Positions 10,961-22,037 of a DNA stretch of 64,000 bases are shown here, piece by piece. Both the position numbers and the translations under genes were made by a program. How positions within the stretch are numbered: the first letter of the stretch is position 1; every line of letters starts with the position of its first letter. This DNA is from Aldrovandia affinis (taxonomy: Eukaryota; Chordata; Actinopteri; Notacanthiformes; Halosauridae): the NCBI GenBank assembly GCA_029706075.1, contig JAINUG010000052.1, positions 3,499,498 through 3,563,497 of the forward strand. Direction: 5' to 3'. Below the pieces are notes generated by a model, which was given only the letters and a program-made list of their open reading frames with translations, did no database searches and was not told where the DNA came from.

Positions 10961-12045
10961 ATGGTGAAAGGCAAATAACTCCCTGAAAGCATCAGAAAAA
11001 AGGTATTGACCTCTACAGATCAGGAGATGGCTACAAAAAACAAAAAAGTTAAAAGATACCACTTTCCACTGTTGTGTCAATTAATAGGAAGTTCAAGGCC
11101 ACTGGAACAATGGCTAACCTGCCAGGTAGAGGATGCAAGTCTATCTTGCCCCCACGTGTAGTGAGTCGGATGGTTCGAGAGGCAAAAAGAAAGGGCAAAG
11201 TTCAAGATCTCCAAAACAATCTGTCATCTAAAGGTGAAGATACAAGGTGTCTAAAACTATTATTCGACGTGGCCTACATGACAATGGCCTTATGGCAGAG
11301 TTGCAAGAGGGAAGCCTCTTTTGAAGACAATTCACTGAAAAAGGCATCTACAATTAGTCGAACTACAATTGGAACCGTGTCTTGTGGCCAAATCTAGCTT
11401 TTCGACATGCACATCAGTGTTATGTTTAGCGTCCAAAGAATTTAAGTAATGTTGAAAAGCACCTCATGCCTACGGGGAAACATGGTGGTGGATCTTTAAT
11501 GCTTTGGGGTTGTTTTGCACCCACAGGCTCTGGGGCCCTTATTAAAATAGATGGAACCATGAACTCCAGCATGTACCAAGACATGTTGTCCAAAAACCTT
11601 ATTCCCTCTGCCAGGAAGCGACACCTTGGCCACAGATGGACCTTCCAACAAGAAAATGATCCAAAACATACGTCCAAAGCAACTAAGAAATGGTTGGCAG
11701 AGCACAAGTTTAATGTCCTGACGTGCCCATCTCAGTCTCCAGACCTGAATCCAATTGAACATTTGTAGTTTTAACTAAAAATATATATATATGTATATAT
11801 ATATGCCATTTAGCAGACGCTTTTATCAAAAGCGACTTATAGTAGTGAATGCATACATTTTCAGTATATGTGGCTCCAGTGGGGGCATGCGATCTAAAAA
11901 GCAAGCAGTCTACAAACGTCAACCCAAGAGTCTGAAGGAACTAGAACAATTCTGCATGGAGGAACGGTTGAGGACCCCCCCCACCCCCCCAAGAAGTTCC
12001 ATAACCTCGTACGACACTACAGAAGGTGACTACTTGCTGTTATAA
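10961..12045 (+). pseudogene. Tc1-like transposase, multiply broken
   Basis: From ATGGTGAAAGGCAAA at 10961 an early stop follows. HTH remnants (KFKATGTMANLPGRGC) appear at 11092-11140. The DDE part is at 11466-11768: KHGGGSLMLWGCFAP, then ENDPKHTSKA with the second catalytic Asp and SPDLNPIE with the catalytic Glu. The C-terminus resumes after a SINE insertion at about 11900 (SLKELEQFCMEE). Stops, frameshifts and the SINE make it inactive. Confidence 0.82.
11768..11898 (-). mobile_element. SINE (tRNA head/L2-like tail) inserted in Tc1
   Basis: The segment carries the L2-like tail (GCCATTTAGCAGACGCTTTT at 11805-11824) and ATATGTGGCTCC, as in the complete SINEs at 39509 and 42151. The Tc1 sequence stops at GAACATTTGTAG and resumes at AAAGCAAGCAGTCTACAAACG, matching the uninterrupted homologous part of copy 2. 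Confidence 0.7.
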
Positions 12046-12454
12046 TGGCCAAGAGAGGAACCACAAAGTACTGATAACAGGGGTGTGAATATTTGTGATT
12101 CTTGATTTTTCTTGGAAAAAAGATATAATTTCTGAACCGTTATACAATTCTCAGATTTTTTTGGTGTAAAATATACCTCATTATATCAATGGCTTAAATT
12201 TCAGTAAAAACTGGAACTGGTGTTCTAAAACTTTTGACCGGGAGTGTATATATATATTTTTATATATGTAGTGAGTTTCTCCCCACAATAATATTTGGGG
12301 ATATTGACTGCTCACAACCAGAAGTACAAACAATAGCTATAGCCACTTTGCAAAGACAAACCTCTGTTTGGAAACCTCCATTTGGAAACAGTCTTACTGA
12401 GCAACAAATTAAAAAAGTCAGGGAGTCATATATACAGGGATAAAGAACATGTGA

Positions 12455-12508
12455 TCAGGAGCTCTTGTTGTAAACTTGCTTGCAGACTTGATTATCACAG
12501 CGAAGTTC
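12455..12508 (-). CDS. rbp7: rbp7 exon 4
   Basis: 54 bp including the TGA at 12455-12457, encoding ELRCDNQVCKQVYNKSS. The acceptor is TTTCAAAG. It was found by matching the family's VCKQ C-terminus, 4 kb away from exon 3 across transposon insertions. Confidence 0.9.
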   Translation of the reverse strand, partial: ELRCDNQVCKQVYNKSS

Positions 12509-15500
12509 CTTTGAAAGACCAAGGGAGAAAGAAGAGGCATTACAATTGTGGCAGCCACAGGAAGCTAATTGTTTATGACTGAACAACTAATGTCGGTGTC
12601 ACACAAAAGCCTTGCATGTCAATTTTTTTAGTATTTAATTTGTTTGTACACATTGGAACTTCTCTCCCAGCTTTATATACTGTACATTTCTCAAACTTAA
12701 CTAATAAAGTTGGTTCAAAACCCCATCTGACAAAACCAAATGTTGTTCTGGGCTGGTTACGTTTTTTTAAAATGTAAATATCGAACAAAAAGTTCGGAAA
12801 TTTGTGTTTGGTAGATTATTTCTCTGTTGTAACAATGCTTCTTGGCAATACATTTTATACCGTTGGAAAACCTGTTTATTTCCCTTTTAAATGGTGCCCC
12901 ATTTGTAAGGAACATGCATTTGTGGGATGAGCAGCACAGCTGAGTATGTGGGTTGCGCCCATGAAACATTTGCCAAATCTTCTCTGCCAATGCCAAACAG
13001 CTTATTCTGCTGTTGCTATTGACTCGTTTGGTGTTGTTTTTCATTTAACCTTTATTTAGCCTCGAAGATCAGCTGAGGTGCGAACCTCATTTACAGTGAT
13101 GTCGAGTACATTAAAATCATTCCAGAAACAATTACTATAAAAAATAAAAAACAAATACTATAATAAATATAAGATAAAAGATACAACATAAAATTCAGAT
13201 AAAACAAGTACATGCAGAAGTAAAATGATTCAGAAGTAATGCTTTAAAATGACTAAGGGGAACTAAAGAATCCAGTTTAAAAGACATTTGGAGAGAGTTC
13301 CAGGCATCAGGAGCATAAAACGAAAACGCAGATTTACCCAGCTCAGTCCGAACTGTTGGGATGTCTAATGAAAGCCGGTCACAGGACCGAGTGTGATAAT
13401 GGCCGGAGGACAGGACAAGCATTGAGGTAATATAGGATGGAAGTTTGCCTAGAAGGGCCTTATAGATGAAAATATACATATGCTTGTCCCGTCTCTGAGA
13501 GAGGGAAGACCATCCAACATTAGCATACAGAATACAATGATGAGTCCTATAGGGATCTCCAGTAATAAACCTAATGGCAGAATGGTAAACAGCATCCAGA
13601 GACTTAAGAGTAGAAGCAGAGGCTTGCCTATAGATCACATCACCATAATCTAATACAGACATGAAAACAGCTTCAACAACTCTTTTTCTACAAAGCAAAG
13701 GAAAACTAGATTTATTTCTGTACAGAAAACCAATTTTTTGCCTAAGTTTATTGACAAGCTTATCTATGTGGGTCCTAAAAGTGAGTTTCTCATCAATCCA
13801 AATACCAAGATATTTATAGACTGAGACTCTCTCAATGAGAGATCCATGATAAGTTAAAATACGGAAGTCTGAGCTACTATTAGCTCTAGCCCTGGAGAAC
13901 AACATAAACTTAGTTTTCTGAGCATTAAGAACAAGTTTAAGATCAGTGAATGCAGTTTGGAGAGTATCAAAAGATAATTGCACATTTTTTACAGCTAAAT
14001 CAGCAGAATCAGCAATACTATACAATATTGTATCATCCGCATACAGATGGATATGACAGTTTGATATAGATGAAAAAATATTGTTAATATAGATTGTGAA
14101 AAGAACAGGACCCAAAATTGAACCTTGAGGAACACCCTTAGTAATCAGCAGGAACTCTGAACTAATGGATCCCAAGGTCACCGACTGTTGCCGATCAGAG
14201 AGATAGTTCTGGAACCAGGAAAAGGCACCAGAGCTAAAACCAATCTTAGTGAGTATGTCTAAGAGCAAGGGATGATCTACAGTGTCAAATGCCTTGGAGA
14301 GATCTACAAGGATGGCTGCACAGTGTTTTTTCCCGTCCAAGGCATTGACAATATCATTTAAAACCAAAGTGACAGCAGAAACAGTGCTGTGCTGAGGCCT
14401 GAACCCTGACTGAAGCGGCTTTAAAACAGAGTTAGCCGAGAGGAATTCCTTAAGCTGTTGATTAACTAAAGATTCCAACATTTTAGCTACACAAGACAAT
14501 TTAGAAATTGGTCTATAGTTATTTGGGTCACATCTGTCACCACCCTTATGCAGGGGGACGACATGAGCCGTTTTCCAGACAGCAGGAATAACACCTGTCA
14601 TAGATTGAAAATATGAGTTATCTGCCTAGCAATCAGAGGAGTGGAGAGACGGAGAAAGAAAGGCTCCAATCTATCTTCACCAATAGATTTCTTAGGATCA
14701 ATTGCGTGAAGAGATTCCAAGACTGTATTTAGTGGGACAGGACCAAAAATAAATTGAGAAGAATTTGAAAGAGATAGGCCTATAGAATTTTGATTAACCA
14801 GAGGCTGATTATTTTCACCCTGGGAAGAGCGGCAAGCTTCAAGTTAAAAAAGATGGCCAGCAGCAGCAAAGTGTCTATTAAAGGCAGAGCAGATGTCACT
14901 TTGGTCTTGCAGTAAACAATCAACAAACTTGACCTGAGTAGGTATGGAGGCAACAGAATTATTACGTTTGGTGGATTGGATGATTGAAGTCTATCAGTAA
15001 CAAGGAAGAAACAAGACATATTGGCAATTTTACAATTCATTCATTTAACAAACAGTCAGGAGCCTCAGTAGTGTGTGGAAGAACCATACACAGCCACAAC
15101 AGCCTGGCACCTCCTCCTCATGCTGGTCACCACTGCTGTGGGATGGCATTCCACTCCTCAACCAGGATTTGTCGCAAGTCAGCCAACGTGGTTGTGTTGG
15201 TCACTCTAACATGAACAGCACGCCCAAGCTGATCCCACAAGTGTTCAAGTGGGATATGGGATTGCCACTGGTTGCAGAATCTCATCTCGATATCTCTCTG
15301 CATTGAGATTGCCTCCAATGATGACAAGCCTAGTTTTTCCAGTGATGGAGATGCCACCCCACACCATCACACTGCCTCCACCAAAAGGTGTTACTCTATC
15401 GGTGGAGCAATCAGCATAGCGTTCTCCCCGTCTTCTCCACACTTTGACCCTACGATCCAACTTCCGTAGGCAGAATCTGGACTCGCTGAACTCTCGCTGA

Positions 15501-18500
15501 ACATCGCTGAACATAACGTTCCTCCACATGTTCAGGTTCCAGTGCAGGTGTTGCCGACACCAGCGCAAACGGGCCTGATGGTGAAGGGCAGTCATGGCAG
15601 GCCTCCTGGCAGCCCTATGAGCCCGGAGATTGGCTGCGTGCAGTCCGTTCCGGATTGTCTGGGCCGAGAGCCGTGTGCCATATCGTCCTGCAAACCTTGA
15701 CTGCAAATCTGTAGAAGACAGCCTACAGTTCCTAAGTGCTGAAAGGGTGAGGAACCGGTCTTCTTGAGGTGTCGTCTTCTTGGGACGCCCACTTCGCGAT
15801 CTGTCTCCGACATCCCCCGTTTCATGGAACTTGACCTTCAGTTTGGAGATGGTACTAGGGCTCACTCCAAATAATGCCGCAACTTGCTTTTGCGGAACAT
15901 CAGTTTGAAGTTGCCCTATCGCACGGGCCTTATCGAGATCAGACAAATGTGGCATGCCGATTCTTGGAGCAGACACCAATTGACCACTGTAGCAGGGCCC
16001 ATGCTCACAGGTGCTGCCAATCAGGTGCCAATCAGGCACCTGATTGTCAGCACCTGGGGGTACCGGAAGCTCAAAACAAGAGTCAATAGCAACATCAGAA
16101 TAAGCTGTTTGGCATTGGCAGAGAAGATTTGGCAAATGTTTCATGGGCATAACCCACATACTCAGCTGTGCTGCTCATCCCACAAATGCATGTTCCTTAC
16201 AAATGGGGCAGCATTTAAAAGGGAAATAAACAGGCTTTCCAACGGTATACAATTTATTGCCAAGAAGCATTGTTACAACAGAGAAATAATCTACCAAACC
16301 CAAATTTCCGAACTTTTTGTTCGATGTTTATTTATTTTTCCTGTTCCTGAGAATTCAATTTATTTGCATATACAAGTTTTATGTGTGACACCGATCATAT
16401 CAAATAAATTGAAACTTTTGTTTCTTGTCATGGCCATCACTGTACATTAGAGCTAATAACTGCCATTTGTAATGCTGGCGGTGACTCTCTGTAAAATAGA
16501 AAGGACTGTACCAGGTGGAGCTCATCTCCCTCCATCCAGTGGGTCCAGCCTCTGTTTTTCTTCTCTCCCCTCTGCACACACGCTAGTCTGCTATTGTCCC
16601 AGTTCACCACTGTCTAAAGACAGAGAAGTGTTTTAACATATCCATGCACAGTATGTCACTGTTAACTGTTATATATCACTATTAAACTGCTGCACTACAA
16701 AGGTGTGTTGTGTACCCCAGTAACCCACCTGTTAATGTTTGCAGCTCTTATTTATTAAAAATGGGGAAAGATTGTGGCATTTTACAATGTAGCATCACCT
16801 TGCTTCCTAGTTCACTTTATGGTATCATGATCCCTTCCTGAAGGGAGCAGCTTGCTGAGGAGAATGTTCACTCACATATAAAAAATGTTACAACTGAAGT
16901 ACCTTTCAGAACCTCAAAAAACAAATATGTAATATGTTACTTCAGAGGTACACAAATGACCTTTGGTGATACTGTTTGGTGCCATTGCCTCTCAAAAAAG
17001 GTATGCTACACAAAATGTGTAGATTGATATTTGTACCACCCATAAGGAACAGTACCCACATTTAGTGAACGTAGTACCTGCAATATGTATTTATTTTGCA
17101 GTATGTGTTGGATGAGCATTTAAACTGCATACCACATGAAAATTCATTTAATTGCTAGGTAAATTGAATAGATGTATATGATTAAAACTTTATTCCAAAG
17201 GCTGTAGATATGTACCTCACATTGGGCTTATATTTCAAGTCAGGTGCCTTTTTTCTCTTGACTTGGAGAGAAGACCAATAGTTTCTCAGATGTATTAAAA
17301 GCCTGCATTTATTTTATTTACTCGCAAAGGTATGAAAAAATGATAATACCTTTAAAATAATATTTCACATCACCTCTAATAGAGACAATATCAGAATCTT
17401 ATAGAATACCCAGGAGACAGGCCATTGTACCTTATTTTTTTATACTTTGCCTTTTATTTGACCCATTTATATACAATATTGTATTTTATTCTGAGTGTTG
17501 GGATGCACTGTGTGAGTAAAGTGGTGTTATCTGCGAGGGGCATTGAATGTCTTCTCCACCTGGCACTTCCTGTTGTCCAATCCTTTGGTCACCTCCTCAT
17601 ACTCCACCCCAATCCTGAAGGAGCAGGTGTAGTTCCTGAAGGTGGTGAGCGTCTTAATGGTGAAGGAGTCCCCATCCTGCTCGATGACCTTCTGTGGCTT
17701 CAGCATGCCTGCAATCTTGCGCGTTGCAAAGTCAATGCCTGTAAGGTCACCAACGATTCAATAGGGTATGTCAAAACATAACAGCCCCTGGGGCACTCAA
17801 TAATCTTTCAAATGAACTTCATGGGAAGGACCCCCATGCCCCTCCTTTGCATTTATACTAGAAGAATAACATCAATTATGAACTAAGCAAAAGTTCACAC
17901 TGACTGACCTTTTGTACATGTTTGCAAGAATTTAATTGCAGGAACCATGGGTAATATTTTTTGTGCTCTTTCCCCCATCACTCAAAAGGTCCTTTCGAGT
18001 CCAGGAAACTCTTTGTTAATTAAGCAAACAGATCTGGGAGGTTTATACACATCTACAAATTAAAACTCAGCAGGATTACATTCATAAAACCATTAAAATG
18101 CTTCTGGCTCCAGAAGAGATTTGACTGGCTTTTTAACACATAGTAATGCATTCAAGAATAATATATCTATGAATAAACTTGAGTATTTGCCTATATTATT
18201 TCCCCAGACATACAAAGAGAGAACTATTTTGTTCTATTTTTACAATAAGAACAATATAATATCTTAATTCCATCCTGAAACAAAATAAATGAGTCCCTTT
18301 GTTTTTCTATTTACTGAAAGTACACCTTCGGGTATTAAAGCAAAATCAAGCAATGAAAGTTATAGGTAATAGGGGGAAATGGAAAAAGCTTCTACTGTAC
18401 ATGCAAAACAGTACACAAAAACATAACAATCTGACTGTTATATGTAGTATCAATGCTATATAAGTTTTTTCTGATAAAACATTTTACTATCAGCGAATTA

Positions 18501-18593
18501 TATTTTGACAATGCACATACCCATCGCTTGCATATAACCTTCAAAGTTAACGTTGCTGATCAGGTCCCAGGTGCCGCTGTAATCCGCAGGCAT
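12455..18593 (-). CDS. rbp7: rbp7, cellular retinol-binding protein (4 exons, complete)
   Basis: Join on the minus strand of 18521-18593, 17560-17738, 16512-16613 and 12455-12508 gives 135 residues. The exon sizes 73/179/102/54 bp with phases 1/0/0 are the classic intracellular lipid-binding protein layout, and all introns are GT-AG. It begins MPADYSGTWDLISNVNFEGY and continues with the portal helices (GIDFATRKIAGMLKPQKVIE). Lys41 and His109 sit at the retinoid-contacting positions; His instead of Gln at the latter is the pattern I know from RBP7 rather than RBP1/RBP2. The conserved NRGWTHWMEGDELHL and the C-terminal VCKQVYNKSS follow. The protein is a cytosolic ten-strand beta-barrel that carries retinol/retinal. 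It lies between ube4b and nmnat1 on the same strand, as in human. Intron 3 (3.9 kb) is almost entirely transposon. Confidence 0.93.
13050..15040 (-). mobile_element. CR1/L2-group LINE inserted in Tc1 element D
   Basis: The minus-strand LINE is flanked by the direct repeat TCATTTAAC at 13041-13049 and 15041-15049, a convincing 9-bp target-site duplication. It is 5'-truncated and has a TTTATTT-type 3' tail at the left border. Confidence 0.82.
13195..14601 (-). pseudogene. LINE reverse transcriptase (Jockey superfamily, CR1/L2 group)
   Basis: A 468-codon open frame with the RT blocks in order: NNYRPISKLSCVAKMLESLV, LQSGFRPQHSTVSAV, VDLSKAFDTVDHPLLLDIL, GVPQGSILGPVLFTIYI and LYADDTILY (catalytic YADD), then the thumb with YKYLGIWIDEKL. 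It continues to a natural C-terminus (SHFKALLLNHFTS). Upstream, the same protein (DPKKSIGEDRLEPFFLRLS) continues in another frame to about 14730, so one frameshift near 14600 breaks it. No endonuclease domain is present. The RT body itself is intact, which suggests a fairly young insertion. Confidence 0.87.
15127..15955 (-). pseudogene. Tc1-like transposase of element D, internal deletion
   Basis: Starting at the ATG at 15955 (MPHLSDLDKARAIGQLQ), the HTH region, GRPKKTTPQEDRFLTLSALR and the first part of the DDE domain (VMFSD, then FGGGSVMVWGGISI) are open to about 15250. The frame then passes straight to the C-terminus (LEHLWDQLGRAV, LVEEWNAIPQQW) in another frame. The stretch that should hold the second Asp (DNARPHT-type motif) is missing, and the Glu block is reduced. 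It is related to the fish Tc1 families with the PHLSD start; inactive. Confidence 0.83.
16512..16613 (-). CDS. rbp7: rbp7 exon 3
   Basis: 102 bp, again the conserved length, encoding TVVNWDNSRLACVQRGEKKN followed by RGWTHWMEGDELHL. The acceptor is TCTTTAG and the donor GTACAG. Confidence 0.94.
17560..17738 (-). CDS. rbp7: rbp7 exon 2
   Basis: 179 bp, the conserved exon-2 length in this family, from GIDFATRKIA to GLDNRKCQ. The acceptor is TTACAG and the donor GTGGAG, in phase 0. Confidence 0.95.
18521..18593 (-). CDS. rbp7: rbp7 exon 1
   Basis: 73 bp from the ATG at 18593, encoding MPADYSGTWDLISNVNFEGY then MQAMG. The donor is GTATGTG and one base of the next codon is carried over. Confidence 0.92.
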
Positions 18594-18955
18594 GCTGAAT
18601 TTGAAGTCGGACAACTGAAGGCAAAATCGTAGCCAAGCAACAGCAGGTTGGCCAGCGGTCTTCAAACTGATGTCCGTTCACCAAATTCAACCCGATTTTC
18701 TCATGTTTGTAAATGTGGGTAATAGGTCAACAACTGGTGAAAGGGTCATGTGGGCCAAATGTGAGCATTTAATACATGCTGAACTTTCACACGTTCTACA
18801 GCTATTTTGGACGCAGTGACCTAATGGAAATTAATGGGGGGGGCATATGACTTTTACCTAGGACAATAAACCTTTTTAATAAAATGAAAAAACATATGTT
18901 ACCATGGTTTTACATGTATTAGCATTATTACAATGAAAAAAATATTTTACACATA

Positions 18956-20560
18956 CAGTGAAGGAAATAAGTATTTGATCCCTTGCCGATTTTGTAAGTT
19001 TGCCCACTGACAAATAAATGAACAGTCTATCATTTTAATGGTAGGTCTATTTTAACAGTGAGAGACAGAATATCCAAAAGAAATCCAGAAAATCACATTA
19101 TATAAAAGATATAAATTGATTTGCATTTTATTGTGTGAAATAAGTATTTGATCCCCTAGCAAAACATGACTTAATACTTGGTGGAGAAATCCTTGTTGGC
19201 AAGCACAGAGGTCAGACGTTTCTTGTAGTTGGTCACCAGGTTTGCGCACATCTCAGGAGGGATTTTGGTCCACTGCTCTTTGCAGATCCTCTCCAAATCC
19301 TTAAGGTTTCGAGGCTGTTGCTTGGCAACTCGAAGCTTCAGCTCCCTCCACAGATTTTCTATGGGATTAAGGTCCGGAGACTGGCTAGGCCACTCCATGA
19401 CCTTAATGTGCTTCTTCTTGAGCTTTCTCCTTTGTTGCCTTGGCCGTATGTTTTGGGTCATTGTCCTGCTGGAAGACCCATCCATGACCCATTTTCAATG
19501 TCCTGGCTGAGGGAAGGAGGTTGTTGCCCAAGATTTCACGGTACATGGCCCCGTCCATCCTCCCCTCGATGTGGTGAAGTCGTCCTGTCCCCTTAGCAGA
19601 GAAACACCCCCAAAGCATAATGTTTCCACCTCCATGCTTGACAGTAGGGATGGTGTTCTTGGGGTCATAGTCAGCATTTCTCTTCCTCCAAACACGGGGA
19701 GTCGAGTTGATGCCAAAGAGCTCGATTTTGGTCGCATCTGACCACATCACGTTCTCCCAAGCCTTCTCTGTATCATTCAAGTGTTCATTGGCAAACTTCA
19801 GACGGGCCTGTACATGTGCCTTCTTGAGCAGGGGGACCTTGCGGGCGCTGCAGGGATTTTAATCCATTACGGCGTAGTGTGTTACCAATGGTTTTCTTGG
19901 TGACTGTGGTCCCAGCTGCCTTGAGATCATTAACAAGCTCCTCCCGTGTAGTTCTGGGCTGATCCCTCACCTTTTCATGATCATCAATACCCCACGAGGC
20001 GAGATCTTGCGTGGAGCCCCAGACCGAGGCGATTGATGGTCATTTTGTGTTTCTTCCATTTTCGAATAATCGCACCAACAGTTGTCTCCTTCTCACCAAG
20101 CTGCTTGCCGATGGTCTTATAGCCCATTCCAGCCTTGTGCAGGTCTACAATCTTGTCCTGACGTCCTTAGACAGCTCTTTGGTCTTACCCATGGTGGAGA
20201 GGTTGGAATCTGATTGATTGATTCTGTGGACAGATGTCTTTTATACAGGTAACGAGTTGAGACAGGTGTCTTTTATACAGGTAACGAGTTGAGATTAGGA
20301 GTAAAGCGAGAGGACTAATCTAACCGGTCTGTGGGAGCCAGAATTCTTGCTGGTTGGTAGGGGATCAAATACTTATTTCACACAATAAAATGCAAATCAA
20401 TTTGTATCTTTTATATAATGTGATTTTCTGGATTTTTTGGTGATATTCTGTCTCTCACTGTTAAAATAAACCTACCATTAAAATTATAGACCGTTCATTT
20501 ATTTGTCAGTGGGCAAACTTACAAAATCGGCAAGGGATCAAATACTTATTTCCTTCACTG
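18956..20560 (-). mobile_element. Tc1-like transposon E, both TIRs present
   Basis: The ends are exact: TA at 18954-18955 and 20561-20562, with terminal sequence CAGTGAAGGAAATAAGTATT at both ends in inverted orientation. The TIRs extend over about 200 bp including a matched inner block (ATGAACAGTCTATCATTTT / ATTATAGACCGTTCATTTA). The length of 1605 bp is normal for the family. It lies about 360 bp upstream of the rbp7 start codon. Confidence 0.9.
19171..20192 (-). pseudogene. Tc1-like transposase of element E
   Basis: The start is at 20192 ([15 protein letters not shown], then frameshift). Middle pieces are at 19785-19970 ([19 protein letters not shown]) and 19403-19780 ([16 protein letters not shown] with the first Asp, [29 protein letters not shown] with the second Asp). 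The end at 19171-19485 reads [20 protein letters not shown] with the catalytic Glu and stops at DFSTKY. All three DDE residues survive but several frameshifts separate the parts. Confidence 0.86.
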
Positions 20561-20817
20561 TATATAATTATCTTATAATTAAAACTTTCTGCAGTACAGA
20601 TGGATATTTTTTCAATTGTCTGAATTGTGTTTTCCCCTCCATCTAAACAGCCTAAAGATATTGTTTTGGACAAAAGTTTATGGCTCTAACCTGTCAATCA
20701 CAAAAGTTAATTTTACCATTTCTATGGAAATGGCATTATACAACACATAAAAAAGAAAGACATTGATATTCTCTATTTGAGTTTCAAGCAATAGGTACAT
20801 TTGCAAATTATAATGTA

Positions 20818-22037
20818 CAGTAAGCTGGGTTTTTTCATACCCTTGATAAAGATGAACAAAATAGATCATATTAAAAAAGTATATAAGTAATGAGCTTTAT
20901 TTCATACTCACAAAATTAAGAACATTTCAAACATACAATACTATGATTGTTCAGAAAACTTTTTGTTTTATTCATATTTTTTCCAGAAAACATCTGGATC
21001 ACAATTATTCACACCGCTAACTATTCTTTTAAATTTAATCCAAAAAAAAAAATCTTCATAAATATAACATTTTCTTTGAAGTTCATTGGACGGTTATGGA
21101 ACTATACAGTGGCCTACAATGGTTTCCTGCTTCCCTAGGGTATAAAAAGGAGGGAACACACGTTTGAAATACTGTGGTCAGCCATCACCATGGCGAAAGG
21201 CAAATAACTCCCTGAAAGCATCAGACAAAAGGTTATTGACCTCTACAGATCAGGAGATAGCTACAAAAAAATCACTAAAAAGTTAAAGATACCGCTTTCC
21301 ACTTCAATTATCAGGAGGTTTAAGGCCACTGGAACAGGGGCTAACCTGCCAGGTAGAGGACGCAAGTCTATCTTGCCTCCACGTGTAGTGAGACAGATGG
21401 TTTGAGAGGCAAAAAGAAGTCTAATGGGCACAGTTCAGATCTCCAAAACAACGTAGCATCTTGGAGTTACAAGGTGGCTAAAGCTACTATTCGATGACAA
21501 TGACCTTGTTACAAGAAGACTCTTTTGAAGAGTTCTTATGTTCTTATGAAGACAATTCACTGAAAAGGGCATCTTGAATTTGCCAAACTACATCTGAACT
21601 ACAATTGGAACCGTGTCTTGTGGTCAGATTAAACAAAAATCAAGCTTTTTGAACAAGCACATCCAATGAATGTAAGTAATGTTGACAAGGACCTCATGCC
21701 TACGGTGGTGGATCTTTAATGCTTTGGGGTTGTTTTGCATCCACAAGCCCTGGCCACATATTAAAATAGATGACACCATGAACTTCAGCATGTACCAAGA
21801 CATTTTGTCCAAAAACCTTGTTCCCTCTGCCAGAAAGTTACACCTTGGCCGCAGATGGACCTTCCAACAAGACAACGATCCCAAACACAACTAAGAAATG
21901 GTTGACAGAGCACAAGATCAATGTTCTGACATGGCCATCTCAGTCTCCAGACCTGAATCCAATTGAACATTTGTGGTTTGAACAAAAAAACAAAAACAAA
22001 AAAAAAGCAGTACACAAACGTCAACCTGAAGGAACTA
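20818..22037 (+). mobile_element. Tc1-like transposon, family C copy 2, left part
   Basis: The left terminus is TA/CAGTAAGCTGGG at 20816-20829. The interior matches copy 1 (10585-12200) closely but carries frameshifts. DDE remnants read NDPKH (21880s) and SPDLNPIE at 21949-21972. The sequence stops at GAAGGAACTA (22037), where a 3.2-kb transposon is inserted, and resumes at 25269. Confidence 0.78.

Larger units (their letters stand above)
10585..12200 (+). mobile_element. Tc1-like transposon, family C copy 1
   Basis: The left terminus is TA/CAGTAAGCTCTG at 10583-10597. The copy runs through a broken plus-strand transposase and is split by a SINE insertion at about 11768-11898. A second copy is at 20818-22037 plus 25269 to about 25560. 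About 250 bases upstream of the terminus (10018-10584) are also shared between the two copies, so the duplication is longer than the transposon. The right border is uncertain. Confidence 0.75.
12590..16405 (-). mobile_element. Tc1-like element D with long inverted repeats, split by a LINE
   Basis: Segments 12775-13024 and 16080-16325 are near-identical inverted copies, and the outer ends share GGTGTCACACA (about 12594 and 16390). They enclose the Tc1 transposase remnant (15127-15955) and a LINE inserted between 13050 and 15040. Without the LINE the element would be about 1.8 kb. It occupies nearly all of rbp7 intron 3. The left arm holds an extra 140 bp or so absent from the right arm. Confidence 0.72.

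Noticed and set aside
15884-16450. 188-codon plus-strand frame, and its inverted partner at 12757-13044
   Set aside because: Both fall in the long inverted repeats of Tc1 element D; the shared peptide reflects the DNA repeat, not a conserved gene.
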